Shown here: positions 17,114 through 24,706 of the stretch, in pieces
Position numbering within the stretch: position 1 is the stretch's first letter
How the letters are laid out: each line of letters starts with the position of its first letter
NCBI RefSeq assembly: GCF_001074825.1
Contig: NZ_JUPG01000200.1
Location: forward strand, 1-35,167
Direction of reading: 5' to 3'
From: Streptococcus pseudopneumoniae
Lineage (GTDB): Bacteria; Bacillota; Bacilli; Lactobacillales; Streptococcaceae
Length of the DNA: 35,167 nt
Notes under the pieces: model-generated
What the model was told of the DNA's origin: nothing
Seen by the model: only the letters and a program-made list of their open reading frames with translations
The model's database searches: none
Translations under genes and position numbers: made by a program

Positions 17114-17971
17114 ATGAAGCAAAATGATATAGCTGAAGCTATTGCTTTTTATAACAGAAAACCTGAGACTTTGGTACGTCACATTATACCAGTCTTAGAT
17201 TGTGACTTGGTTGTTTATCATCGCCATGGAAGATCAAGTAAAGGACACATTATTTTTTATCATGGAGCTTGTGGACGTAGTCAGATGTGGGCTCACCAGT
17301 ATGATGCCTTTGAAGGATTTGACCTTTACTTTGTCAATGTTCGAGGGCAGGGTGAATCACCTATGAAAGTTGGCCTACCCGACTTAGAAGGCGCTGTTCA
17401 AGATGTAGATGCTATTTTGTCCTATTTCCAGTTGGATAAGGTGATATTGGTTGGTCATTCTTGGGGAGGGAATCCACTTCAAGAGTACACCTATCGCCAT
17501 TCAGAAAGAGTCCTAGCCTTGGTTATGGTAGATAGTTGGGGACAGCATCGTTACCTATCAGATAAAGAAAGAGGTCGAATCAAATATAGTTCTCTTATGT
17601 ATAAAACGATTCCTTGGAAGATGATTGCAGATAAGAATTCAAAAATGTGTACTGATAACCCTATCACAAGAGAGTTGGTCAAGACGGCTATTATAGAAAC
17701 TGGGCGAGATGTTTTCTTGAACCTTGGAATAACAGGTTTCTTGGCAGTCCATGAGATAGAAGGATATAAAGGGAATCCTCCTATGCTTTTAGTAAGAGGA
17801 GAAAATGATTTTCCCAAACACCTAAAAATAATCTATGATGGTATAATTGCTCTAAATCCCAATGCGCGTCAAGTAACGATTTCAGACAGCAAACACCAAC
17901 CGATGAATGATCATCCTGAAGAGTTTAATCAGATAATTGGTGAATTCTTTGAAGAAGTAGTAGCTCTGTAA
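17114..17971 (+). CDS. Alpha/beta-fold hydrolase
   Basis: Cytosolic hydrolase of 285 residues. The nucleophile elbow is GHSWGG with Ser116. The oxyanion-side motif is FYHGACGRSQMW (about 48-59). The probable acid is Asp232 (RGENDFPKH) and the catalytic His261 (SDSKHQP), so the triad is complete. It lacks a signal peptide. The fold covers esterases, lipases, C-C hydrolases and haloperoxidases, and nothing in the sequence fixes the substrate. It stands alone between the permease and rimM. A TGATAAAAT at 17061-17069 could serve as an extended -10, but no -35 fits. Confidence 0.85.
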   Translation: MKQNDIAEAIAFYNRKPETLVRHIIPVLDCDLVVYHRHGRSSKGHIIFYHGACGRSQMWAHQYDAFEGFDLYFVNVRGQGESPMKVGLPDLEGAVQDVDAILSYFQLDKVILVGHSWGGNPLQEYTYRHSERVLALVMVDSWGQHRYLSDKERGRIKYSSLMYKTIPWKMIADKNSKMCTDNPITRELVKTAIIETGRDVFLNLGITGFLAVHEIEGYKGNPPMLLVRGENDFPKHLKIIYDGIIALNPNARQVTISDSKHQPMNDHPEEFNQIIGEFFEEVVAL

Positions 17972-17988
17972 GATGAGATTTATCCAAC

Positions 17989-18017
17989 TTGAGAAAATCC
18001 CTGGAACGTGATAAAAT
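17989..18017 (+). promoter_or_regulatory. Promoter of rimM-trmD
   Basis: TTGAGA (17989-17994) and TAAAAT (18012-18017) have a 17-base spacer and an extended -10 TGA (18009-18011). Confidence 0.75.
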
Positions 18018-18047
18018 AAAGGATAGAAATAGAGTACAGGAGACAAG

Positions 18048-18566
18048 ATGAACTACTTTAATGTTGGGAAAATCGTCAATACGCAGGGGTTACAGGGTGA
18101 GATGCGAGTCTTGTCTGTGACGGATTTTGCAGAAGAACGGTTTAAAAAAGGGGCTGAGCTGGCCTTGTTTGATGAAAAAGATCAGTTTGTTCAAACAGTG
18201 ACTATTGCTAGCTACCGTAAACAGAAGAACTTTGACATCATTAAATTCAAAGATATGTACCATATCAACGCTATCGAAAAGTACAAAGGATACAGTCTCA
18301 AGGTTGCTGAGGAAGATTTAAACGATTTAGATGATGGTGAGTTCTACTATCATGAGATTATCGGTTTGGAAGTCTATGAGGGGGATAATTTGATTGGAAC
18401 CATCAAAGAAATCCTGCAACCAGGTGCCAACGATGTCTGGGTGGTCAGGCGAAAAGGCAAGCGTGATTTGTTATTGCCTTATATCCCACCAGTGATTCTC
18501 AATGTTGATATTCCTAATAAACGGGTCGATGTGGAAATCTTAGAAGGGTTAGACGATGAAAATTGA
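18048..18566 (+). CDS. rimM: Ribosome maturation factor RimM
   Basis: Assembly factor of 172 residues that binds S19 on the 30S head and helps 16S rRNA maturation. It has an N-terminal RimM barrel ([20 protein letters not shown]) and a C-terminal PRC-barrel ([43 protein letters not shown]). AGGAGA precedes the ATG at 18048. Its last 11 bases overlap trmD, so the two are translationally coupled as in most bacteria. Confidence 0.95.
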   Translation: MNYFNVGKIVNTQGLQGEMRVLSVTDFAEERFKKGAELALFDEKDQFVQTVTIASYRKQKNFDIIKFKDMYHINAIEKYKGYSLKVAEEDLNDLDDGEFYYHEIIGLEVYEGDNLIGTIKEILQPGANDVWVVRRKGKRDLLLPYIPPVILNVDIPNKRVDVEILEGLDDEN

Positions 18567-19275
18567 TATTTTAACCCTCTTTCCAGAGATGTTTTCTCCA
18601 CTGGAGCACTCAATCGTTGGAAAGGCTCGAGAAAAAGGTCTCTTGGATATCCAGTATCATAATTTTCGAGAAAATGCTGAAAAGGCCCGCCATGTAGACG
18701 ATGAGCCCTACGGAGGCGGTCAGGGGATGCTGCTCCGAGCTCAACCCATTTTCGATGCCTTTGATGCTATTGAAAAGAAAAATCCGCGCGTTATTCTCCT
18801 CGATCCAGCTGGAAAGCAGTTTGATCAGGCCTATGCTGAGGATTTGGCCAAAGAAGAGGAACTGATCTTTATCTGTGGTCACTATGAGGGCTATGATGAG
18901 CGCATTAAGACCTTGGTGACAGATGAGATTTCCTTGGGGGACTATGTCTTGACTGGTGGGGAATTGGCGGCCATGACCATGATTGATGCGACGGTTCGCC
19001 TGATTCCAGAAGTGATTGGTAAGGAGTCCAGCCACCAAGATGATAGTTTTTCTTCAGGCCTTCTTGAATACCCCCAGTACACACGTCCCTATGATTATCG
19101 AGGCATGGTTGTCCCAGATGTACTGATGAGTGGACACCATGAAAAGATTCGTCAGTGGCGATTGTATGAGAGTTTAAAGAAAACCTACGAGCGCAGACCA
19201 GATTTGTTAGAACATTATCAACTGACAGCAGAGGAAGAAAAAATGCTGGCAGAAATCAAAGAAAACAAAGAATAA
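18556..19275 (+). CDS. trmD: tRNA (guanine37-N1)-methyltransferase
   Basis: SPOUT-class methyltransferase of 239 residues that places m1G37 next to the anticodon and prevents +1 frameshifting; it is essential in many bacteria. Visible signatures: [39 protein letters not shown] (the SAM-binding knot region), [18 protein letters not shown] and the C-terminal [10 protein letters not shown]. It overlaps rimM, and 11 bases after its stop begins the ATP-cone gene, probably in the same transcript. Nothing is unusual. Confidence 0.97.
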   Translation: MKIDILTLFPEMFSPLEHSIVGKAREKGLLDIQYHNFRENAEKARHVDDEPYGGGQGMLLRAQPIFDAFDAIEKKNPRVILLDPAGKQFDQAYAEDLAKEEELIFICGHYEGYDERIKTLVTDEISLGDYVLTGGELAAMTMIDATVRLIPEVIGKESSHQDDSFSSGLLEYPQYTRPYDYRGMVVPDVLMSGHHEKIRQWRLYESLKKTYERRPDLLEHYQLTAEEEKMLAEIKENKE

Positions 19276-19286
19276 AGGAGAAATCT

Positions 19287-19625
19287 ATGCAAGTAATCAA
19301 ACGTGATGGAGAAATTGCTGAATTTAATCCAGATAAGATTTACCAAGCTATCTTAAAAGCAGCTCAGACTGTCTATGTATTGACAGATGATTTGCGTCAA
19401 AACCTTGCACAAGTCACTAAGAAAGTGGTTTTGGATTTGGAAGAAGCCAAGGTGGAACGTGCTACCATCAGCATGATTCAGTCTATGGTTGAACATCGTC
19501 TACTGGGTGCAGGTTACATTACCATTGCAGAACACTACATTTCCTATCGTCTACAACGTGACTTGGAAAGAAGTGGTTATGGAGATCATATCGCAGTTCA
19601 TTTACATTTTGAACAAATTCGCTAA
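19287..19625 (+). CDS. Stand-alone ATP-cone domain protein
   Basis: Protein of 112 residues that is nearly all one ATP-cone domain: VIKRDGEIAEFNPDKIYQAI at the start, a helical middle, and EHRLLGAGYITIAEHYISYR at the end. ATP-cones sense ATP/dATP as the allosteric part of ribonucleotide reductases and of the repressor NrdR. Here there is neither an NrdR zinc ribbon nor a reductase domain. It could be a free nucleotide sensor, or a partner of a reductase encoded elsewhere. AAAGGAG precedes the ATG, close behind trmD, and a strong hairpin follows. Confidence 0.82.
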   Translation: MQVIKRDGEIAEFNPDKIYQAILKAAQTVYVLTDDLRQNLAQVTKKVVLDLEEAKVERATISMIQSMVEHRLLGAGYITIAEHYISYRLQRDLERSGYGDHIAVHLHFEQIR

Positions 19626-19629
19626 GAAA

Positions 19630-19664
19630 AAGAGTGGGATGAAGCAACTACATCTCACTCTTTC
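19630..19664 (+). terminator. Terminator between the ATP-cone gene and the convergent minus-strand gene
   Basis: AAGAGTGGGATG (19630-19641) pairs with CATCTCACTCTT (19651-19662, one wobble), with a T-rich tail TTTCTT. The minus-strand gene ends inside it (stop at 19655) and on that strand the stem runs into further Us from the A-run at 19625-19630, so it may serve both directions. Confidence 0.85.
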
Positions 19665-19975
19665 TTAAATCTATTTTTTTGAGCTGTTTGGACAGTTGAA
19701 GGGACAAATCGCAGGCGTTGAATATCGCTTATGCGGATAATACGGCTCACATTTTTGGCAAAATTTTTCACGATAATTTGCTGGCGTTGTTGATCGTATT
19801 TGATGATGTCACCTGTAAAGCTTGTCTCAGACAAGATAAGGTGAACAGCGGTTTGTTTCTGGATAGCCTCTTCAATAGTGGCTGTAAGGGAGTTGCTTTC
19901 AGTCTGGTCAACTTGGTCATGTCCATTTAAAAAGTCATATATTTTATCTAAAACTTGCTGGAATTTATGTCTCAT
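19655..19975 (-). CDS. Small conserved-looking protein of unknown function
   Basis: Soluble protein of 106 residues, not recognised. The N-terminal half is polar and helical (MRHKFQQVLDKIYDFLNGHD, then ESNSLTATIEEAIQKQTAVH). The C-terminal half looks like a small beta domain with TGDIIKYDQQRQQIIVKNF and ISDIQRLRFVP, reminiscent of Sm-like or YolD-type barrels, though that resemblance is weak. It ends in a basic stretch (QKNRFKKE). It has a convincing Shine-Dalgarno (GGGAGG), a good promoter (20002-20030) and a terminator, so it is very likely a real gene. Confidence 0.7.
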   Translation of the reverse strand: MRHKFQQVLDKIYDFLNGHDQVDQTESNSLTATIEEAIQKQTAVHLILSETSFTGDIIKYDQQRQQIIVKNFAKNVSRIIRISDIQRLRFVPSTVQTAQKNRFKKE

Positions 19976-20001
19976 ATTGGCCTCCCTTCTTTTATATCAA
20001 T

Positions 20002-20030
20002 ATTATATAAAATTTTCCTAAAATCTACAA
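20002..20030 (-). promoter_or_regulatory. Promoter of the minus-strand 106-residue gene
   Basis: On the minus strand, TTGTAG (20030-20025) and TATAAT (20007-20002) are 17 bases apart. Confidence 0.65.
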
Positions 20031-20073
20031 GATTTTACGAATAAACTAATGAAAGCTAAAAAAGGAGAAGAAA

Positions 20074-20289
20074 ATGGCAGAATTTACATTTGAAATCGAA
20101 GAGCACTTGTTGACTCTTTCTGAAAACGAAAAAGGTTGGACCAAGGAAATCAATCGTGTGAGCTTTAATGGTGCTCCTGCTAAGTTTGATATTCGTGCTT
20201 GGAGTCCAGATCATACTAAAATGGGCAAAGGAATTACTCTCTCAAATGAAGAATTTCAAACCATGGTGGATGCCTTTAAAGGCAACTAA
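20074..20289 (+). CDS. YdbC/PC4-like single-stranded-nucleic-acid-binding family protein
   Basis: Small protein of 71 residues. The pattern of a beta-rich N-terminus (MAEFTFEIEEHLLTLSENEK), a core WTKEINRVSFNGAPAKFDIR and WSPDHTKMGKGITLSNEEF, and a C-terminal helix fits the YdbC/PC4 family. Members fold like the eukaryotic coactivator PC4 and bind single-stranded DNA; their role in Firmicutes is unclear. AAAAGGAG precedes the ATG. A BOX element begins at the last base of its TAA stop, so the native 3' UTR has been displaced. Confidence 0.85.
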   Translation: MAEFTFEIEEHLLTLSENEKGWTKEINRVSFNGAPAKFDIRAWSPDHTKMGKGITLSNEEFQTMVDAFKGN

Positions 20290-20392
20290 TACTCAATGAA
20301 AATCAAAGAGCAAACTAGGAAGCTAGCCGTAGGTAGTACTTGAGTACGGCAAGGCGAAGCTGACGTGGTTTGAAGAGATTTTCGAAGAGTAT
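20289..20392 (-). repeat. BOX element without boxB
   Basis: Read on the minus strand, it is boxA (about 20345-20392, with TACGGCAAGGCGAAGCTGAC) joined to boxC (about 20289-20336, with ACTCAATGAAAATCAAAGAG). The junction TAGTACTTGAGTA replaces the boxB module. It fills the gap between ydbC and the shared terminator ahead of bioY. Confidence 0.92.
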
Positions 20393-20410
20393 AAGTTTTC
20401 AAAATGAAAG

Positions 20411-20449
20411 AAAAGGATATTGAGTCATGACAACTCGATATCCTTTTTT
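20411..20449. terminator. Bidirectional terminator between ydbC and bioY
   Basis: AAAAGGATATTGAGT (20411-20425) pairs with ACTCGATATCCTTTT (20433-20447, one wobble), with Ts to 20449 on the plus strand and the A-run giving Us on the minus. The bioY stop lies in the plus-strand T-run. Confidence 0.88.
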
Positions 20450-20984
20450 AGTGAGCAAAGTAAGCCTGATTTTTAAGGCGTTGAAGTAGTGGACGGCTAA
20501 TAATACTAATAGCAATAATTTTACCAAGATCTGGGATGATAAAGGGAAATACCCCCACAACAAGAGTTTTTTCAAATGGCATTCCAGCTAGGAAATGCAA
20601 TCCAATGATTCCACCAACAAAGACAAGTGTATCCCCAAAGAGATTTGCTAGAAAAATTCTGACAAAACCACTATCGCTGTTAGTTAGAGAAGAGGTAAGT
20701 CCAGAATAAACAAGATAAAACCAAAGATACCCCGCAGTAGGACCAATCAAAGCATGAAATCCAGCTCCACCTCCTGCAAAGACAGGAAGACCGATAGCGC
20801 CTAGAAGAAGATAGAGTCCAACAGAAAGTACAGCCTCTCTCGGTCTAAAGACAGTAGCAATCAAGCCGATTGCAAAGTTCTGCAGAGTGAAGGGAACGGG
20901 TCCAATTGGAAGACTGATTTGTGCTAAAACAGCAATGAGAGCAGCCCCAATAGCAGGGATAGCATAAACGTGAGCTTTTTTCAA
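20448..20984 (-). CDS. bioY: BioY family biotin transporter S component, TTG start
   Basis: Membrane protein of 178 residues, the substrate-binding (S) subunit for biotin uptake by an ECF transporter that shares its EcfA/A'/T module. Six hydrophobic helices are visible. Family marks include ISLPIGPVPFTLQNFAIGL, GLYLLLGAIGLPVFAGGGAG and GPTAGYLWFY. The start is TTG at 20984, with AGAGG nine bases ahead; no ATG or GTG lies nearby in frame. It has its own promoter, with a TATAGTAACTATTATA dyad over the -10 that could be an operator. No biotin synthesis genes are in the window, in keeping with biotin auxotrophy of streptococci. Confidence 0.93.
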   Translation of the reverse strand: MKKAHVYAIPAIGAALIAVLAQISLPIGPVPFTLQNFAIGLIATVFRPREAVLSVGLYLLLGAIGLPVFAGGGAGFHALIGPTAGYLWFYLVYSGLTSSLTNSDSGFVRIFLANLFGDTLVFVGGIIGLHFLAGMPFEKTLVVGVFPFIIPDLGKIIAISIISRPLLQRLKNQAYFAH

Positions 20985-21008
20985 AATAGTTAACCTCTTT
21001 TCTTATGT

Positions 21009-21045
21009 ATAGTAACTATTATACTTAATTTAATATTATTGTCAA
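21009..21045 (-). promoter_or_regulatory. Promoter of bioY with an overlapping dyad
   Basis: On the minus strand, TTGACA (21045-21040) and TATAAT (21023-21018) are 16 bases apart. ATAGTAACTAT at 21009-21019 is an inverted repeat overlapping the downstream edge of the -10. It may bind a repressor such as the biotin-protein ligase BirA, but I cannot match it to a known consensus with confidence. Confidence 0.65.
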
Positions 21046-21130
21046 CCTATTTTTATAACAAAGGTAACAAAAACTGTAACAGCCGATTTTCCTGACGGGG
21101 TAAGTTGTTTTCATCTATTCGTAAATCATC

Positions 21131-21170
21131 AAAAAAGAAGCAGACACATTTGTATCTGCTTCTTTTGTTT
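21131..21170 (-). terminator. Terminator of gor
   Basis: AAAAGAAGCAGA (21133-21144) pairs perfectly with TCTGCTTCTTTT (21155-21166). The As at 21131-21136 give the U-run on the minus strand just past the gor stop. No gene was seen in the 189 bases between gor and bioY beyond this and the bioY promoter. Confidence 0.88.
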
Positions 21171-21173
21171 CGA

Positions 21174-22520
21174 TTAACGCATGGTTACAAATTCTTCGGA
21201 TGCAGTTGGGTGAATCGCCACAGTTGCATCAAAGTCAGCCTTGGTTGCTCCCATTTTGATAGCAACAGCAAATCCTTGAATCATTTCATCAACACCGTAG
21301 CCAATTCCATGAAGTCCGACAACTTTTTCTTCTGAACCAGCTGTTATGAGTTTGAAACGGGATTCTTGTCTATTGCTAGTAACGGCAGAGTACATAGATG
21401 CAAAGCTTGATTTGTAAACCTTGATTTGGTCTTGACCGTATTCTTTAATAGCTTGCTCTTCTGTCAATCCAACAGTTCCGATAGCAGGGTGTGAAAAGAC
21501 AACAGTTGGAATAGTTGAGTAGTCCATTTTAGCAGTTGTTTTGCCGTTAAAGAGACGTTCAGATAGGGTACGTCCAGCCTTGATCGCAACTGGAGTCAGT
21601 TCTTTTTCACCTGTTACATCACCTAGAGCGTAGATTCCCTCAACAACAGTATTTTGGTATTCATCTACTTGGATAAAGCCACGTTCGTTTAGAGTCACAC
21701 CAGCTTTTTCAAGTTGCAAGCCCTTAATGTTTGGACGGCGACCTGTAGCCCAGATAACTTGGCTAGCTGTATGACTAGTACCATCTTCGAAATGAATGGT
21801 AATGCCTTCAGATGTTTTTTCTAACTTGGCAGGGACTTTGTGAGTATGAAGTGGCAAGTTTGTTCTTTCCATTTCCTTGACCAGACCTTCAACGATGTAA
21901 GCATCAAAACCACGTAAAGGACGATCGCGGCGAACAAATAGGTCTGTCTTGACACCAAAAGTATGGAGTACTCCAGCCAATTCAACGGCTATATAACCAG
22001 CGCCTAGAATAGCAACCGACTCTGGCAATTCTTCCCAGGCAAATACATCATCAGAAGAACCACCTAATTCAGCACCAGGGATATTAGGAATGCTTGGATG
22101 GGAACCAGTAGCAATCACGATATGTTTGGCACGAATCAGTTCACCATTTACGCTGACAGTATGAGAATCTACAAATTCAGCATGACCTTCAATCAAGTCT
22201 ACACCGTTGCGTTTAAAACTGCCATCATAAGAAGAACGAGCGCGATCAATGTAGGCTTCACGATTGCGACGTAGGGTTGCAAAGTCAAAGTTAAAATCAG
22301 TAGTCTTAAAGCCGTAGTCTTCTCCAAATTGATGGAAAGTCTCAGCGATTTGCGCCCCGTACCACATAATTTTTTTAGGAACACAGCCGACGTTGACACA
22401 GGTTCCACCTAGTTTCTTTTCCTCAATAACGGCTGCTTTGGCTCCGTGTTCACCAGCACGGTTCATGGTAGCAATTCCTCCACTACCTCCACCGATAGCA
22501 ATGATATCGTATTCTCTCAT
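21174..22520 (-). CDS. gor: Glutathione-disulfide reductase
   Basis: FAD/NADPH disulfide oxidoreductase of 448 residues that reduces oxidised glutathione. Seen: FAD-binding [20 protein letters not shown], the redox pair [13 protein letters not shown] with Cys41 and Cys46, NADPH-binding [24 protein letters not shown], and the C-terminal HPTASEE with His437 and Glu442 as catalytic dyad. Streptococci of this group usually import glutathione rather than make it, so the enzyme would recycle imported glutathione under oxidative stress. AAGGAG precedes the ATG. It is monocistronic, diverging from the MacAB-like operon. Its promoter is weak by eye (TACTAT at 22551-22546), and a GATAG-N7-CTATC dyad lies at 22566-22582. 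Confidence 0.94.
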   Translation of the reverse strand: MREYDIIAIGGGSGGIATMNRAGEHGAKAAVIEEKKLGGTCVNVGCVPKKIMWYGAQIAETFHQFGEDYGFKTTDFNFDFATLRRNREAYIDRARSSYDGSFKRNGVDLIEGHAEFVDSHTVSVNGELIRAKHIVIATGSHPSIPNIPGAELGGSSDDVFAWEELPESVAILGAGYIAVELAGVLHTFGVKTDLFVRRDRPLRGFDAYIVEGLVKEMERTNLPLHTHKVPAKLEKTSEGITIHFEDGTSHTASQVIWATGRRPNIKGLQLEKAGVTLNERGFIQVDEYQNTVVEGIYALGDVTGEKELTPVAIKAGRTLSERLFNGKTTAKMDYSTIPTVVFSHPAIGTVGLTEEQAIKEYGQDQIKVYKSSFASMYSAVTSNRQESRFKLITAGSEEKVVGLHGIGYGVDEMIQGFAVAIKMGATKADFDATVAIHPTASEEFVTMR

Positions 22521-22638
22521 TGAAAACTCCTTTGTACTCTTTTAAATAGTAGAGTGTCATTTTTTGATAGTCATATTCTATCTTTTTTTTGATGTGATTG
22601 CAAAAATCTGCTACGTCCAAAAAAATTAAAGAAAAGGC

Positions 22639-22667
22639 TTGCAAAAAGGGAAAATAAAGTGTATTAT
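22639..22667 (+). promoter_or_regulatory. Upstream promoter of the MacAB-like operon
   Basis: TTGCAA (22639-22644) and TATTAT (22662-22667) are 17 bases apart. A transcript from here would carry the dyad at 22678-22751 in its leader. Confidence 0.55.
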
Positions 22668-22677
22668 ATATCTAGTA

Positions 22678-22751
22678 CAATAACAACAAAAATAAATTCC
22701 GAACAATAATTAAATCCTGAAATGTCATTATTTCGTTCTGAACTGTTATTG
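22678..22751 (+). promoter_or_regulatory. Long nested dyad ahead of the MacAB-like operon
   Basis: The outer arms CAATAACA (22678-22685) and TGTTATTG (22744-22751) are perfectly complementary. The inner arms GAACAATAAT (22701-22710) and ATTATTTCGTTC (22727-22738) pair imperfectly. The right outer arm overlaps the -35 of the second promoter. It could be an RNA structure or paired repressor sites. Confidence 0.45.
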
Positions 22752-22777
22752 TTTATATTTGGGAATTTTTGTATAAT
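22749..22777 (+). promoter_or_regulatory. Proximal promoter of the MacAB-like operon
   Basis: TTGTTT (22749-22754) and TATAAT (22772-22777) are 17 bases apart, 38 bases before the first start codon. Confidence 0.7.
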
Positions 22778-22814
22778 ATTGTTAAGGACTTTAAATCAAA
22801 AAAGGAGTTTCATT

Positions 22815-24020
22815 ATGAAAAAGAATCGTAAGGCTAAAAAGTGGCAATTGTATGCAGCAATTGGTGCTGCAAGTGTAGTTGTATTGGGGGCTGGGGGCAT
22901 TTTGCTCTTTAGACAACCTTCTCAAACCGCTGTAAAAGATGAGCCAACTCATCTTGTTGTTGCTAAAGAAGGAAGCGTGGCATCTTCTGTTTTATTGTCA
23001 GGGACAGTAACAGCAAAAAATGAACAATATGTTTATTTTGATGCTAGCAAAGGAGATTTAGATGAAATCCTTGTTTCTGTGGGCGATAAGGTTAGTGAAG
23101 GACAGGCTTTAGTTAAGTACAGTAGTTCAGAAGCACAGGCGGCCTATGATTCAGCGAGTCGAGCAGTTGCGAAGGCAGATCGCCATATCAACGAACTCAA
23201 CCAAGCACGCAATGAAGCCGCTTCAGCTCCAGCTCTACAATTGCCAACACCAGCAGGAGGCGAAGGAGCTGCAGCCCAAACTCCAGCTCCAGTCTCAGGA
23301 AATTCAGTGTCATCTATTGATGCACAATTAGGTGATGCTCGTGATGCTCGTGCAGATGCAGCAGCGCAATTAAGCAAGGCTCAAAGTCAGTTGGATGCAA
23401 TGACGGTTCTCAGTACCCTAGAGGGAACTGTGGTCGAAGTCAACCGCAATGTTTCTAAATCTCCAACAGGAGCTAGCCAGGTGGTAGTTCATGTCGTTAG
23501 CAATGAAAACTTGCAAGTTAAGGGGGAACTATCTGAATATAACCTTGCCAACCTCTCTGTAGGACAAGAAGTAACCTTTACTTCTAAAGTTTACCAAGAT
23601 AAGAGCTGGACTGGTAAGATTAGCTACATTTCTGACTACCCTAAAAACAATGGTGAAGCAGCAAGTGCAGCGGCTGCCGCAGCAACTGGTAATTCTGGTT
23701 CTAAATATCCATATACCATCGATGTTACAAGTGAAATCGGTAACTTGAAACAAGGATTTTCTGTAAGTGTTGAGGTGAAGAACAAGACTAAAGCTATTCT
23801 GGTTCCTTTAACAAGTGTTGTGATTGAAAATGATAAGAATTATGTCTGGGTACTTGACGAGCAGAAAAAGGCCAAGAAAGTCGAAGTTGGTTTGGGAAAT
23901 GCTGATGCAGACAACCAAGAAATCACCTCAGGTCTGACAAATGGAGTCAAGGTCATCAGTAACCCGACGTCTTCTCTAGAGGAAGGAAAAGAGGTGAAGG
24001 CTGATGAAGAAACTAATTAG
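22815..24020 (+). CDS. MacA-like periplasmic-adaptor (HlyD family) subunit of an ABC efflux pump
   Basis: Membrane-anchored adaptor of 401 residues. It has a basic start, one membrane helix at about 11-32, a biotinyl-lipoyl-like domain split in two (SGTVTAKNEQYVYFDASKGD and TVLSTLEGTVVEVNRNVS), a helical hairpin (about 110-205) interrupted by an Ala/Pro/Gly-rich tip (LPTPAGGEGAAAQTPAPVSG), and beta domains to the end (VLVPLTSVVI-type). Gram-positive adaptors of this kind link to a MacB-like transporter and are known in pneumococcus as a MacAB-like pump tied to resistance to peptides and some drugs. The ATG at 22815 has AAAGGAG upstream; the frame is open further back through the promoter and is not used. 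It overlaps the ATPase gene by 17 bases. Confidence 0.88.
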   Translation: MKKNRKAKKWQLYAAIGAASVVVLGAGGILLFRQPSQTAVKDEPTHLVVAKEGSVASSVLLSGTVTAKNEQYVYFDASKGDLDEILVSVGDKVSEGQALVKYSSSEAQAAYDSASRAVAKADRHINELNQARNEAASAPALQLPTPAGGEGAAAQTPAPVSGNSVSSIDAQLGDARDARADAAAQLSKAQSQLDAMTVLSTLEGTVVEVNRNVSKSPTGASQVVVHVVSNENLQVKGELSEYNLANLSVGQEVTFTSKVYQDKSWTGKISYISDYPKNNGEAASAAAAAATGNSGSKYPYTIDVTSEIGNLKQGFSVSVEVKNKTKAILVPLTSVVIENDKNYVWVLDEQKKAKKVEVGLGNADADNQEITSGLTNGVKVISNPTSSLEEGKEVKADEETN

Positions 24021-24705
24021 TTTAAAAAATATCTGCAGAAGCTACCGTAATGGTGATCAAGAACTGCAGGTACTCAAAAATATCAATCTAGAAGTGAATG
24101 AGGGTGAATTTGTTGCCATCATGGGACCATCTGGTTCTGGTAAGTCTACTCTCATGAATACCATTGGCATGTTGGATACACCAAGCAGTGGAGAGTATTA
24201 TCTTGAAGGTCAAGAGGTAGCGGGGCTAGGTGAAAAACAACTAGCTAAGGTTCGCAACCAACAAATCGGCTTTGTCTTTCAGCAGTTCTTTCTTCTATCT
24301 AAACTCAATGCTCTGCAAAATGTAGAATTGCCTTTGATTTACGCAGGAGTTTCAGCTTCAAAACGTCGCAAGTTAGCTGAGGAATATTTAGATAAGGTTG
24401 AGTTGACAGAACGCAGTCACCATTTACCTTCGGAATTATCTGGAGGTCAAAAGCAACGTGTAGCTATCGCGCGTGCCTTGGTAAACAATCCTTCTATTAT
24501 CCTAGCGGATGAACCGACAGGAGCCTTGGATACCAAAACAGGGAACCAAATTATGCAACTGTTGGTTGAACTAAATAAAGAAGGAAAAACCATTATCATG
24601 GTAACGCATGAGCCTGAAATCGCTGCTTATGCTAAACGCCAGATTGTCATTCGAGATGGAGTTATTTCGTCTGACAGTGCGCAGTTAGAAAGGGAGGAAA
24701 ACTAA
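24004..24705 (+). CDS. ABC transporter ATP-binding protein, MacB/LolD type
   Basis: ATPase of 233 residues that powers the MacAB-like exporter with the adaptor and permease on either side. Walker A GPSGSGKS (41-48), Q-loop FVFQQFFLL, signature LSGGQKQRVAIARALV, Walker B IILADEPTGALD and the switch VTHEPE are all intact. The LNTIGMLD-type and ALQNVELPLIYAG segments mark the LolD/MacB/SalX group of antimicrobial-peptide and lipoprotein transporters. Start ATG at 24004 has GAGGTGA upstream inside the adaptor gene, a sign of translational coupling. Confidence 0.94.
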   Translation: MKKLISLKNICRSYRNGDQELQVLKNINLEVNEGEFVAIMGPSGSGKSTLMNTIGMLDTPSSGEYYLEGQEVAGLGEKQLAKVRNQQIGFVFQQFFLLSKLNALQNVELPLIYAGVSASKRRKLAEEYLDKVELTERSHHLPSELSGGQKQRVAIARALVNNPSIILADEPTGALDTKTGNQIMQLLVELNKEGKTIIMVTHEPEIAAYAKRQIVIRDGVISSDSAQLEREEN

Positions 24706-24706
24706 G

